A stretch of 64,000 bases of DNA from Clavulina sp. PMI_390. Taxonomy: Eukaryota; Basidiomycota; Agaricomycetes; Cantharellales; Hydnaceae. The stretch lies in assembly GCA_015039315.1 (NCBI GenBank), contig WIDE01000073.1, forward strand, positions 1-64,000. The letters run 5' to 3'. A program made the translations under genes and the position numbers. This document shows positions 45,434 through 56,943 of this stretch, piece after piece. Every line of letters starts with the position of its first letter. The first letter of the stretch is position 1. Under the pieces are notes generated by a model, which saw only the letters and a list, made by a program, of their open reading frames with translations, was not told the origin of the DNA and did no database searches.

Positions 45434-47227
45434 CTAATTCTTTTGTTTCTTCTGTTTCTTCCCCTCATCATCTTTCCCGCTCTTCTCCTTCACATCCTCT
45501 TTGGCTCCTTCTGCAAGCTTCTTTGCTTCCTCCGCCTTCTTCCTCAAGACTTCTAATACCTCCTCATATGTACCTTTCACGAGATTCTGTGCATCCTCCG
45601 AGTTGTCGCGTGCGACCGATGCCAACGCCGATAGGTCCGGAATCTATAATGTGACGAACAGTCCCAATGTCAATATCTAATCGAAGCCGAGACTCAGAGT
45701 GACCAGAGGCAACCAACATACCTTCTGTTGCACTTCCTCTGGCACAACGCCCTTCAACCAGCCCTGTAATCCCTCCCACTTGTCCCCAAGACCTTCGCTC
45801 GCCTCGCCACCCAAACTCTTGGCCGCCTCCTTCGCCTCCTCGATCTTGCCGTTGACCAACTCCTTGAGCTTGTCCTGATCAATCTTGCCCTTCTTACCGT
45901 CAACAGCACTCTTCACGGCGGACCAGATGGCAGCTGCGCTCGCACCCGCGCTGGATGAGCCAAGGAGAGAAGCATTATCGGTAATCATCTGCTGGACATC
46001 AGGGACTTTTTCAAGATACGGCTGTGCTGCCTGTGGTGATGTGTCATGGACGAGAGTACAAGGAGGACGCAGCATCAGGGTCGTTAGACACCGCTGACCG
46101 TGAATAAAATGGAAGCCAAAGATTGCGTACCTCTAAGGCCTTATTGTATGCCTGCTTGGCACCGTTGTCGGCAATCTTGCGAGCCTCATCTGTCTTCTGC
46201 TTCAGGAGGTCACGAGCTTTCGAGATGGAATCTGGCGAAAATCCTTTCGTTGAGAGATAAGTATTCACCCAAGACATAAGGAAGCATTAATAACATGAAA
46301 ACAATTACCATCCTTGAATAAAGCAACGACCTGCTTCGTTGTCTCCTCCACAAGCTTCTTGGCTTCTTCGCCCTGTTCGCCACCCTTCTCCGCCAAATTC
46401 TTCAGGTCGTCCCAGCCCTTCCCGAGCTTCTCCTTCACCTCAGGATGCTCGTCGAGCAGCTTCTGAATGCTACCTGACGAGGCTTTAGCTGCGAGCTGGG
46501 TGAGCTGCTCGCCACGCTTAGTCAAGATAGACACCACTTTTTGGGCGGTGGGGAGGTCTACTTGACCGCCCTTTTAGAAGGGGATCGACAGAGTGGACGT
46601 CAACTTCTTTTCTAGACGTTGTATAATGAAGAAAGTAGACAAAAACTAACCTGGACTGCATCCTTGAGCTCTCGAGTTGTGTCCTCTACAAGCTTCTGAA
46701 CCTCAGGCCCATGGCTCTGAGACAACTTGTCCAATTCATCGAACGTCTTGTCGACGTATCCGCTCGCGCCGGGGATGATAGCAACATAGCGCTTGGTGAA
46801 GTCGCGGAGGTATTGGATGGCCTCGTTTGGAGCAGGAGTCGAGTTGACGAACGAGTCTTTGGCAGAGACGAATGAATCTTTCACCGACCGAGCGCTGTTG
46901 ACAGCGGTTTTGAGACCCGAGAAGTGGTAATAGGCATATCCTAAAGCAAATGTTGTGTTGAGTACCAGCAATATTGATGGCCGAATTCGTGGGGCGGATG
47001 CAAGAACAAAGCGACATACCACCTAGAAGCACAAGGCCACCGCCAGCCGCTCCAGCAAAAAGGTAGCCTGTTGCATCACCGCTCCTACTTGCCCCGGTCG
47101 ATGTCGAGTTCCAGCGTGCTCGTGTGCGGTTGAAAGCGCGAGGTCGGACGACAAGTGAATGGTGGGGGGAGGTGTGTAACGATCGTCTTGATAGGTGGGA
47201 AGCGCGAAGAGTTGCGGAAGAGCTCAT
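45434..47227 (-). CDS. predicted mitochondrial membrane-anchored helical protein, unknown function
   Basis: Six exons (47020-47227, 46651-46940, 46309-46570, 46131-46243, 45722-46030, 45434-45643) join to 1392 nt, 463 residues. The N-terminus is rich in Ser/Arg without acidic residues (MSSSATLRASHLSRRSLHTS), typical of a mitochondrial presequence. A glycine-rich hydrophobic segment (YLFAGAAGGGLVLLGGYAYY) probably spans a membrane. The remaining 370 residues are Lys/Glu/Ala-rich and look almost wholly helical, with heptad-like and apolipoprotein/LEA-like periodicity (KKLVEETTKQVVALF, KLKELVNGKIEEAKEAAK), ending in a highly charged Lys tail. I recognise no named family. Divergent with F-box gene 4. 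Confidence 0.8.
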
Positions 47228-47789
47228 GATTACACCTGTACCTGACGTTCAAGGGGGGTCAGGGGCGAATCAAAGATTTGGAGATGGTCTAGTTGGAGGG
47301 AGGGGTTGACTTGAGGAGCGATAACCCATGCGAAGACTCCGTTATATATACGGGGGCGGCCACGAGACAGACGCCGGAAGGGGTCTGGGCAACTCCTCAA
47401 TTACGAATAGCAATGACGTCGTCGACGCGTCGGAGACTCCGAGCACGACGCCATCATCTATCGAGAGACAAAAGTTCACGCGCTTAGGATCCGTGACGTC
47501 AGGCTGGCGGCGTGACAGCTGACCCAACAATCAGTCGACGGCACGTTTTGTGATCTCAGGGTGAGTTTGGTATAGGTGTTCTTCTAGGCATCCTGTTCTT
47601 CTACAACTTGTCGCTGAGGAACAGAGTCTCTAAGTTCCAAGCCCACTAATTGAGACCTGTCATACTGTCCTTGCTCTTGGCACTGGCGACGAGTAGAGGT
47701 TGACAAACCAAGTCGCTTTCTCACTCGTCAGACTGCATTAGATACATTCCACCGATCCCAAGCGTGTCGTTTCTTTGTCGACCTACTCA
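47228..47789. promoter_or_regulatory. divergent promoter with palindromic CRE TGACGTCA
   Basis: A 562-bp region between the mitochondrial-protein gene and F-box gene 4. It holds a full palindromic CRE, TGACGTCA, at 47494-47501, a second ATGACGTCGTC near 47413, and CGTGACAG near 47510. The full site is the strongest bZIP-type motif in the window. Function inferred. Confidence 0.5.
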
Positions 47790-49228
47790 ATGTCTCTCGA
47801 TAACACTACTCAACATCGAATGAACACACTCTCTCCAATCTACTCTCTGCCATCAGAGCTGCTCTCGGAAATATTTCACAGGGCTATAGAGGATCTTCAC
47901 CCATTTGCCGCAGATCGCCACACTCGTGTTACATCCTTTACACATGTGTGTGCCCTCTGGCGCGCAATCGCAATCACTACAAGCGGCCTCTGGGTTAGCA
48001 TCGTTTGCGGCGATTCCTGGAGCGAGCATGGATCCCACTCCCCAGAGCGCTTCGAAAGCATGGAGAGCATCGAAAATCGGGTAGAAATGGCTCTTTCCCG
48101 CTCGCGGGAGTCCCCGATAGACGTACTTCTCGACTGCCCGTACTTTGCTGAAGATGCGAAGCTGCTTCCTCGAATGTTTCGGCGACTGGTGTTACCACAC
48201 TCCTTACGGATCCGCCGCCTTGAACTGCATCTCCCAAGTGGTGAGGAGATTGATGCCGTCCTACCGATCCTTCGTCCGTTCCCTTCCCTCTTCATGTTCG
48301 TGCTCGAAACAGGCTATAGGGTTGGCAGGAGGGATACTATTTATCCGTTCTCGCGCGGCTCTCAACTAGTCAACCTCAAACATGTATCGATCAGCTCTTC
48401 ATATTCAGTATTCATTGAGGGGATCCAGGTGTCATCCCTCGTATCTTTCTATCAGGGATCGCACCCATTTCCAATTTCAGAGGTTGTCCAGTCCCTCGAG
48501 GGGGCTACGCAGCTTGAAAAGCTATACATATCTACTGACGGGTCGAAGTCGTCTCTGACCCCACCGAACCCCACCCGCATCACCTTTCCACATCTTCGAT
48601 ACCTCGCAACTGCCAATTATGAATTTGGCTCATGGATTGATGCTCCAAATCTCGTCATGCTTGAGCTCCGTTATAGGGGATCCCGTGCCATTGAGACAAT
48701 ATGGTACAATCTTGGCTCCAACTTGGGTAAGCTGAGGCATATGGTCATTACCGCATCACATCCGTATGCGGGCATCAACTTTGGAGCTTTATTCGAGGCG
48801 CTGCATAGAGCGCCCATCCTGGAACATCTCGAGCTCAAGAAGCTCAACCGTGCCGACTTACTTGCTTCTATCATTCGTCTTCGTGGTGGGTGATTCCCTG
48901 TTGCTCCTAAAGCGTGGATTCCCCATCTTACTTTCTGTGGATATGTATCTGGCATATACTAGAGTTTCCTTCCTCTGCGGGTGGTCCTCTCATTCCCCTC
49001 CTTCGGCTTCTCGGGCTTTCCATCAATCTCGCGGATGCTAGATCGATGGAAGAGTTCGATATGACCCTCCATTCCGAGGTGGACGCATTGTGTTCTTCAA
49101 GATCAAGGCTTCGGGTTACGTACGGGAGTACCACATCGAGCGGAGCAGATGTGGACCAGTCTGACTCTACCTTCGAGCGCCTTTCTCAGGAGGCACAGTA
49201 CCTCTGCTTGCCTTATCACGAAATGTGA
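47790..49228 (+). CDS. F-box/LRR-like protein 4
   Basis: First of the plus-strand trio. Exons 47790-48885 and 48963-49228 join to 1362 nt, 453 residues. The ATG at 47790 (MSLDNTTQHRMNTL) is used; an upstream in-frame TTG is not a start. F-box: YSLPSELLSEIFHRAI ... THVCALWRAIAITTSGLWVSI. Then the family segment VEMALSRSRESPIDVLL and leucine-rich strands (RIRRLELHLPS, LEKLYISTD, LVMLELRYRG, LEHLELKKLN). The intron (77 nt) lies at the family-wide position but is not a multiple of three. The C-terminal block is GGPLIPLLRLLGLS. Confidence 0.88.
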
Positions 49229-49860
49229 ATTGTTGAATTGTCACCATTCTCTCCCCGCTTTGGCCCCCTGCTTGGCTATGGTGTTTGCCATGGTCGCCCT
49301 GTGGTACCCATGTTACCAGTTGCCGAACTACATTGTAATATTTGCCTGCCCGCCATAATCCAGTATGTGGTTCGAATGCAAGCATCGGGTATGTGGAAGG
49401 AAATCATAAAACTATTCCTGATAATGATTTCTTGTCATATAACACCTCTCGCACGAGCTTGCAGCAGTAACGCGGCTTCTAACCTAACGAACTTGTGTGC
49501 AGCCGTTGTCTCACCTGTCTTCAACGATGAATCCTATACTACAAACCGATGCCCCTAGCTTGGCGTGATCATACGCTGGGTGACAATGCCAAGCCAGTGT
49601 GTGACAGCGACTAACGCCGATCCACGGTTACCAGCCACATCTTGCAAATATTGTGACCTTTACTAGCGGTGTTGGCCGCGAGGGTTTTGACCAGATTTTT
49701 CAATAGGGAGAGGGTCAAGGTAAGCTAACCTTCATATTGCTATAACTCATCACGAGGAGGAGCTGGCACGCTCATCCGTGCCAGTTCTAGCTTGCCAGCT
49801 TCAAGGGCCCAACTTTATTCCAGAATACTTCTCGACTCGGTCTCATCTTTGATCTACATC
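49229..49860. other. intergenic between F-box genes 4 and 5
   Basis: About 630 bp; no gene or repeat recognised. Confidence 0.5.
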
Positions 49861-51282
49861 ATGTCCCTTGGCGATGCCATCCAGCTTCGAACCGAGCCTG
49901 GCTCCCATATACCGTCCCTCCCACCAGAGCTCCTTTCCAGTATTTTTGAGACAGCGTTGGCAGATTTCCACCCGTTCGATGCAAACCGACACGTTCGCTT
50001 GACCTACTTCACGCACGTGTGTAGCATCTGGCGTAATGTTGTGATATCCACAGGCAAGCTTTGGAGCAGCATTGTCTGTGGTGTATTGTCGGATGATGAA
50101 GGAGTCGAGTTCTCACACACTTTCGAAAGTATTGGGAACCGAGTACAGACGGCGCTTGACCGTTCTCAGGGCTCTCCAATTGACGTTTACCTCGACTCTC
50201 CTTATGCTGATGACCACCTGGGGCTTATTCCTCGAGTATTTCGGCAATTGATTTTGCCGCAATCCTCGCGCATCCGTCGCCTCGATCTGAATCTTGGTAG
50301 CGTTGAAAAAATCAATGGCATCGTACCTCTTGACTACTCATTCCCTTCCCTTTCCAACTTCGTCTTCCAGACCGGCTATGGTATCCGTGGGGGAGGTCTC
50401 ATCCGTCCGTTCCCCGATAACTTTGAATTGCCCAGTCTCAAGAATGTAACTATTGACTCGCCATTTCATGTTTCCCTTGAGGGGGCTCGGGTGCCATCCC
50501 TTGTCACCTTCTACCAGGAGTCGCACCCCTCATCACTGTCTCGGGTTATTCCGCTCCTCAAGCGATCAACAGGTCTTGAGAAACTATCCATGTCTGACAA
50601 TCAGCCTAATTTGTTTCAAAAGTCACCAGTCTCAGGTCCAACTATATTCCCCAATCTTCGGTACCTCGCCACCGCCAATCCCGGATTTGGCGGATGGCTT
50701 GATGCTCCCAATCTCGTCATGCTTGACTTCCGCCATCGAGACCTCGACTTCGACAGTGATGAAATATCATATAATTTTGGTTCTACGTTGGGGAAACTGA
50801 AATATGTGGCAATCTCCACTCCAAGATGGTATTCGGAAATCCGCCTCACTTCAATATTTGAAGCATTAGAGGGCGCATCCACCTTGGAGTATCTCGAGCT
50901 CAGATCGCTCAACCGTGCTGATATCCTCGCTGCTGTCATTCGTCTACAAGGTGGGCCATATTCTAATATTGTCTCTTTGTGTGCTTCACCTCGTTTTGAA
51001 TCACTCTCATTTGCACTAGATCTTTCCCCTGGTCGTGGGGGTCCATTGATCCCATGTTTACGACTCCTCAGGTTATCGTCAAATAACCGGGGTGCCGCCC
51101 CAAAGGAGGAATACGATAAGGACCTCCGCCATCAAATCGACTCTTTATGCTCCTTGCGACCAAAGCTTCGGACTACATACGGAGAGATAGTATCAAATGG
51201 AGGTGATGTGGATCAAGCTAACCTTGATCTCGAGCATTTTATTGAGGATGCGGAACGCCTTCGGTCCAACAACAGAATGTGA
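49861..51282 (+). CDS. F-box/LRR-like protein 5
   Basis: Start ATG at 49861 (MSLGDAIQLRTEPG). The region is open through to the stop, but alignment with genes 4 and 6 predicts an intron at 50951-51019 (69 nt, in frame, stop-free). Splicing gives 450 residues and places LSPGRGGPLIPCLRLLRLS exactly opposite the matching blocks of its neighbours. F-box: PSLPPELLSSIFETAL ... THVCSIWRNVVISTGKLWSSI. Then VQTALDRSQGSPIDVYL and leucine-rich strands. About 473 residues if unspliced. Confidence 0.87.
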   Translation: MSLGDAIQLRTEPGSHIPSLPPELLSSIFETALADFHPFDANRHVRLTYFTHVCSIWRNVVISTGKLWSSIVCGVLSDDEGVEFSHTFESIGNRVQTALDRSQGSPIDVYLDSPYADDHLGLIPRVFRQLILPQSSRIRRLDLNLGSVEKINGIVPLDYSFPSLSNFVFQTGYGIRGGGLIRPFPDNFELPSLKNVTIDSPFHVSLEGARVPSLVTFYQESHPSSLSRVIPLLKRSTGLEKLSMSDNQPNLFQKSPVSGPTIFPNLRYLATANPGFGGWLDAPNLVMLDFRHRDLDFDSDEISYNFGSTLGKLKYVAISTPRWYSEIRLTSIFEALEGASTLEYLELRSLNRADILAAVIRLQGGPYSNIVSLCASPRFESLSFALDLSPGRGGPLIPCLRLLRLSSNNRGAAPKEEYDKDLRHQIDSLCSLRPKLRTTYGEIVSNGGDVDQANLDLEHFIEDAERLRSNNRM

Positions 51283-51919
51283 TTTTACCCAGTATCTATA
51301 TCTGCGGGTTTCGAGTGCGCTCCGTGATCTCTCCTCTTAGGACCGTGTGCAATCCATGAACTGGTTAAAGGAGTGTATTGATGAACAAAGTTTAAGGACA
51401 ATCAATTTATAGCTCCACGGGACGTGGGGCGAGATATTGGCCATTCTCCATGAGGGCCTGGTGCTAAAAAAGGGAGGGTGACGAGGCAGCTGTGTTGAAA
51501 CAAACCTGGCAAGAGGGAGATGCTGCAGGCCTTTGCTTTCTGACTTCCCACGCCATGACATCGATATGGGGCCAAGTTTAGCCGAGTTGCCGGACTGACG
51601 TCGAGGATTATGTCAAACAATTCGTGAATCCACAAGATTACTTACTGCGTGGGCTAGCTAGTGCGTAACCTCAAGTTTTAGGTTTCGGGGAGGCAACAAC
51701 AAGGGCCAGCCACCCACGGAAGTTTGAGATCTTGAGCGAGTTCGGCAGTAACCACTACTCTCCGGGCCTTGCTCTCTCAACCATTGTGATCAGGTTGAGA
51801 TCACGCTGGAGCCGGTCCGCATACACCTAATCGCAAGATTGGCCCGACTACCGAGGCTTCAAAGCCAACTTTGGCGGACGATCTCCACATTCACAATCAT
51901 CTCACCCCTGCTATTTGTC
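51283..51919. other. intergenic between F-box genes 5 and 6
   Basis: About 640 bp; no gene or repeat recognised. Confidence 0.5.
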
Positions 51920-53306
51920 ATGCCCTTTACTGCCACAACCCAGATCCATTTAGATCATAGACCCTCTATCCATTCGCTACCACTGGAACTTTTGTCCGAA
52001 ATCTTTCGGGCGACTCTCGCAGGCCTTGAACCGTTTGACTCAAACAGGCAGATCCGACTGACACATATCACGCATGTGTGCGTTCCTTGGCGGGCCGTTG
52101 CAAAGTCTACAAGCTCCTTGTGGTCCAGCATCGTCTGCGGCGCCTTGCGAGATGTCCAGGGTCTCGAATTTTCAGAGGGTTTTGAAACAATTGAGAAGCG
52201 CGTGGAAACCGCCCTCAATCTTTCAAGACTCTCCGGTATTGATGTTCTCGTCAACTCCCCTTTCCCAAATGATCGTAAAGGCCTGATACGACTCATTTTC
52301 CAAAAGCTGGTACTACCACACTCTGAACGCATAAGGCGCCTTGACGTGGAGCTGGGAGGTATCATGAAGTTTCAAGGTGTTCTCACCCTTGACTACTCCT
52401 TCCCAAACCTCGTTATCTTCAGATTCAAATCAGGTGGTCAACCTTGGACGCATACCACCCTCTATCCCTTTCCATCTGGCTCGCAACTTCCTCGACTGAA
52501 ACACATAACACTCAACTCGCCCCACTTTGTGTCTCTCAAGAGTATCCATTTACCTTCTATTGTATCTTTCTCTCAACGAAATTATGTTCTGTCGGTCCCA
52601 GATGCAATCCAGGTGTTCGAACGAGCAGTACACCTGGAGAGGTTAATCCTACCAGGAGATTGGGAACCGAATCGTCAGAACCACACAAGTCCCGCGGTAT
52701 TTCCCCATCTTAAGTATCTGCAAACTACAGATCCCGAATTCGGCTTGTGGATCGATGCTCCAAGCCTCATCATGCTCGAGCTCGGAGATCGAGACTTTCA
52801 CTCTCAGGAAGTGATGTATAATTTTGGTGCTGCTGTACACAAGCTCAAGCATATGAGCGCCGACGTTTGGTCTCAATGGCAGTCGGGCGCTCGCCTGACG
52901 GCAATACTGCGCGCTCTACGAAACGCATCCGTACTGGAACATCTTGAGCTCACATCTCTCACACATACAAATATTCTTGGTACCCTCAACCACCTCCACG
53001 GTAAGTGTTTCTTTAGTGTGCAACTGTCTGAGTACTCATGACTTGGTTCTAGAGCTTCGCTCCTCTAACGGGGGTCCAATACTCCCAACTTTACGACTCC
53101 TCAAGTTCTCCTGTAGTAATTGGCTCTCTACGCAAGACGTGGACCCAAATGAAAGAATCCAGTCTGAAATAGACTCTCAATGCTCGTCCAGAGCAACACT
53201 TAGAATCCGCTATGGCGATATAGCGGTCAATTCAGATGATCCTCATGATCCGAAAATCAAAGATCTTCTCCAAGAGGCCCGATTTCTTAGAAGGCGTAGT
53301 TGCTAG
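51920..53306 (+). CDS. F-box/LRR-like protein 6
   Basis: Exons 51920-53000 and 53053-53306 join to 1335 nt, 444 residues. The ATG at 51920 gives MPFTATTQIHLDHRPS; upstream in-frame sequence begins only with TTG. F-box: HSLPLELLSEIFRATL ... THVCVPWRAVAKSTSSLWSSI. Then VETALNLSRLSGIDVLV and leucine-rich strands (RIRRLDVELGG, LERLILPGD, LIMLELGDRD, LEHLELTSLT). The family-position intron is 52 nt with a strong GTAAGT donor. C-terminal block GGPILPTLRLLKFS. Convergent with NUP85. Confidence 0.88.
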
Positions 53307-53565
53307 ATGCAAATACTCATGCATACGGACGCTCGCAATGTATTTATCTTCTCGCTTCAATGGCTTTGGTGATCAGCGTCTGATTGATAGACATCTATCT
53401 GGTATAAATAAGGAGCTCGCCGCGTGCGCTCCCCAGACCACCTTATATATGTAGTTTAAATAATAAGGCTCGAGGATACAGAAAATGATCATCAAGTACA
53501 TATACGCACTACGGACAGTAAAAATAGGAGGGCAAAGCATCCAGGACATCACCTCCTGGTATCAA

Positions 53566-56500
53566 TTAGTATCCAGCTACGGCACATCGCGCCAGATATC
53601 TGGCGATTGCGAGTCTTACAACCTGCAGTTGTGCGAGCGCACTGTCCACGTCAACAGGTTGATTTGTGATTGCCGTGTCATCGTTCGTCGACGATGAAGG
53701 ACTCCCACGCATTATATGATCCAATGCCCCCAGGTAATCGGCCCCATTGCCCTGCTCCGCGCGCGTGTAGATTTCTTCTAGATGCCGTAGTAGCTCATAT
53801 GCATCCTCCCGCGAGAGAACCATGTCTGAGTCTAGAAACAGTTGGGGATGTCCAATTGGTGAATTGATCTCCAGTGACGATAAGGAAGGCTGCATACCGT
53901 CCAACATTCCCCCAGCATCCAGCAGCACTACACCCCACCACCATTTAGGAACTATTCCGGCCCCTAGCATCACGACGAGGAAACGCGCTGCATCCTTCTT
54001 CTCTCCATTTGCGAACATTTCGTGGAACTCAGCATACCGCGCGATAAACTGCAAATTGGAGGCAAATATATCGTTTGAGGGGTTCACAGGGTTGGTAGAA
54101 GCGAGCAGATAGGTTGTTGGAATAGTGGCGACTTGCGTCCGGAACTCGTCAGCTCCTGGTACATGGGAACATAAGTGTTGGAATATTCAATATGGTCGAT
54201 AGAAAGTCAGAAAATCCCGGGCTAACCTTTTGTAATATAGACCTGGAGTAAAAGATCGGCTATCCGGCCAACTCCACGTCCATCACGAGCCATCACTGAA
54301 TACTGCACTGCCCGCCCATACAAACCTCTTCTGATAAGAGCTTGTGATATTGACTAGCGAATGATGGGATTCTTCATGAGTGGTGATACACAACCGTGAA
54401 GGTTTCACGCAAACTAGACGGACTCACCCGACAAACCGAATACAAGACATCTTCAAGCCCATAATCTTTGCACACATCAACAATCTTCAGAATTTTGTCC
54501 TCCCAATCCTTCCATGCTTTCGCCTCTCCTTCAGATTGGTCATTGCCTTCCGCATCGTCAAGGATCATATCGAGATCTGTATCTTCTTTTGCTTTACCCT
54601 TGCCTTTATCGGCTGTCGACGGTGCCTTTGGCACAGACTCGGCCGTGGCAAGCGTTGTTTGAGAGGGAAGAGAAACGTCAACGGGAATGCGCATGATCAC
54701 TTCTGCGACCAACGCCTTCCCCTCCGCACCACATGCACCCAGATACTCCAGTGTCACACGCCAAAGGGATGGGTCGGTGTATAGATGTTCAGCATACTCA
54801 ATAAGCAAGTTGGAACGGAGGGATAAGCCGCTGAGGCAGAAAGGCGTGTGAGAACCAGTTTCATGAAAGCATAATCTGAAGTGTCCTCACGTCACTTTTT
54901 GTACCTCGCCATCATCGAGCTCGCCTAGTTTGTCGAGAACGTCGACGGAGTGGGTTGCAAACCACAGGTCCCAGCGCCGAGCGCCTTGCATAGCCTGATG
55001 AGGGATTGTAGGGTGAGTACTTGACACTGTTTTCCAGCAAAAGCCACGAACAGATTGAGTGTCGTAGATCCCTAGCGCACTTTGAACGAGCTCATCTGGA
55101 TTGGCTTCGTTTACAGGGAGTCGCTTCAAAATCAGAGGGAGTGTCGAGCTGGGAGCGCACATTGCAATCAGTGACCAGTTTTCCATGGGGAAATACGGGA
55201 CAAGAACGCTTAGACACTCACGGTAATGCCTCCCTCGTAAACCTAACGTCATACCAAACGCCCCACACCCCGAGCGCTTCCCTCCATCCCCATCCTTGCT
55301 CCTTGCACATGGCAAACAGGGCCTCTCTGTCGCCTTCGAGAATGGCACAGATCTGCTCCACACCACTTCTCCACTCACCCTCTTCTGCCTGATCTCGCCT
55401 CACATTGGTGCCATCATCATCTTCCAGCTCGTCAACATGTCTCCGATAGTTCTTCACCAGCTGTTCTTTCCATCGCCGGTGGGCGGCGACGAATTCATCC
55501 TCAGTGTCGTACTCTCGTGATCGAGGATGCTTTTGAAGGATCGGGACGAGGTCTGTCATGAGTCGTCGGAGAATGCGGGATGGGTGCTGTGTGATCAGCT
55601 TGTTGAGGAAGTAGATTGCAGATTTGGGAATGCCTCGTAGGATGCACCTAATAGGGCAATGTAAAAAAAAGACTGATGGCACTGGAATCGTATGTTACAC
55701 AGCGCCTCACCTAACAACGAAGCCCCAGAATCCTTCATCTAGCCATGGCTTCTCATTCAGATCGAGGGCCGGGCCTTCTTCGCTCGTTGGAGCTACATAT
55801 TGTGCATTGAGCCAATACAGGAGCTCCTCTCCAACGAGGGTAGAAGCAGTAATGCCGGACTCGGAGGTGAAAAGCACCTGAAGGAGATGAACTGTGGAGC
55901 CAATGGCAGACCAATGGTTGTACCCCGTTTCGTTGAAATTTTCAGAGAGCTATCGATGTTACGGGAGGTTTAGTTGATATCGAAAGAATGAATTGAGCAG
56001 ATCCACCTACTCCGAGGCGATCAAGGTGGGCATAGACATTGTCCACATAGTAGCCTAGCGCTTTCCAGCAGCCTTTGATGAGCTCTGAGTTCTGGGAGCT
56101 GTCACAAGTTAGTGGGGTAGCACGAAGAGGAAAAAGATGGAGACTGGATCGTACAGTATGTTTTTATTATCCGTTTCGCCGGAAGTGACCCGCTGGAGGG
56201 AGTCGAATGTCACATAAGACTCTACGAAGAGCTGTACCAAGTTCAAGCATTAGGCCGATGATATGGGACAGATCGTTAGTAGTATCGGAACTCATCAACT
56301 CACTTCAGTGTCTTCTCGTCGTATCTTCTCCCATTGAGCAAAATAGAGTATTCTAGGGTGCTTCAAGTTTGTTGGTGGTGATTGAAAGTCCTTCTGCTCG
56401 ATTCGTAGGATGTTGAGTGCCAATGCTCTCTAACGAGGAGTTTTATGACTAACACAGGATTCATAGCCAACGAACGAATTTCCCCGAGGCGAGAGAGCGA

Positions 56501-56636
56501 AGCTGATGGTCCTCCCAGCTTTCTTGAACGCGTCCAGCTGGTCAGGCGAGCCCAGGGAAGGGTAGAGCGGTATGGGTGGCCTTTCGACAGACTCTTCAAT
56601 AGGAATAGCGTCCATTCGAACGTCTCTAGCAGGCAT
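53566..56636 (-). CDS. NUP85: nucleoporin Nup85 (Y-complex scaffold)
   Basis: Nup85 is an alpha-solenoid member of the outer-ring Y complex of the nuclear pore. The ATG at 56636 (MPARDVRMDAIPIEESV) is followed by a 48-nt intron (56428-56475) joining GNS to ALALNILRIEQKDF; several more introns follow. Family landmarks are HPRILYFAQWEK, ELLYWLNAQYV, EGFWGFVVR, CILRG followed by a long helical region, NLLIEYAEHLYTDPSLWRVTLEYL (the conserved solenoid kink region) and, at the C-terminus, ARYAEFHEMFANGEKKDAARFL with LSREDAYELLRHLEEI and VRLAIARYLARCAVAGY. These match the C-terminal half of animal NUP85 well. I did not fully resolve every exon boundary. Confidence 0.85.
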
Positions 56637-56943
56637 CGTGGAAGTGGACCAGTGAGTAGGGCACGAAACCTCGACGCGGCGCGCCAGTTGCAACTTGTTG
56701 TGGAGGATTTGGCGGGCACAACAACATCGTGGGAACTAGCTGGCCCCCACAACCACCAGGCCACTGTGCCTTGTCACCCCTTTAACTAGGAATTTGTAAT
56801 TGAAGATGACTCGCGATAATTGTAGGTTATATTCTAGGGGTGTCGCTAGTAATACGACGTCGTGACTTAGCCTTTGGCGACGACAGGACTTTCACGAATC
56901 CACTCTGGAAAGGGATATATATATATAGCATATGGAATCAATA
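56637..56943. other. intergenic, NUP85 promoter and FMO 3' end
   Basis: About 300 bp; no gene or repeat recognised. Short TATATATATA tract near 56920. Confidence 0.5.

Noticed and set aside
49792..49860. Upstream extension of F-box protein 5 (and similar ones for proteins 4 and 6)
   Set aside because: The extensions begin with TTG; the first ATG in each case lies just before the F-box, as in the minus-strand paralogues.
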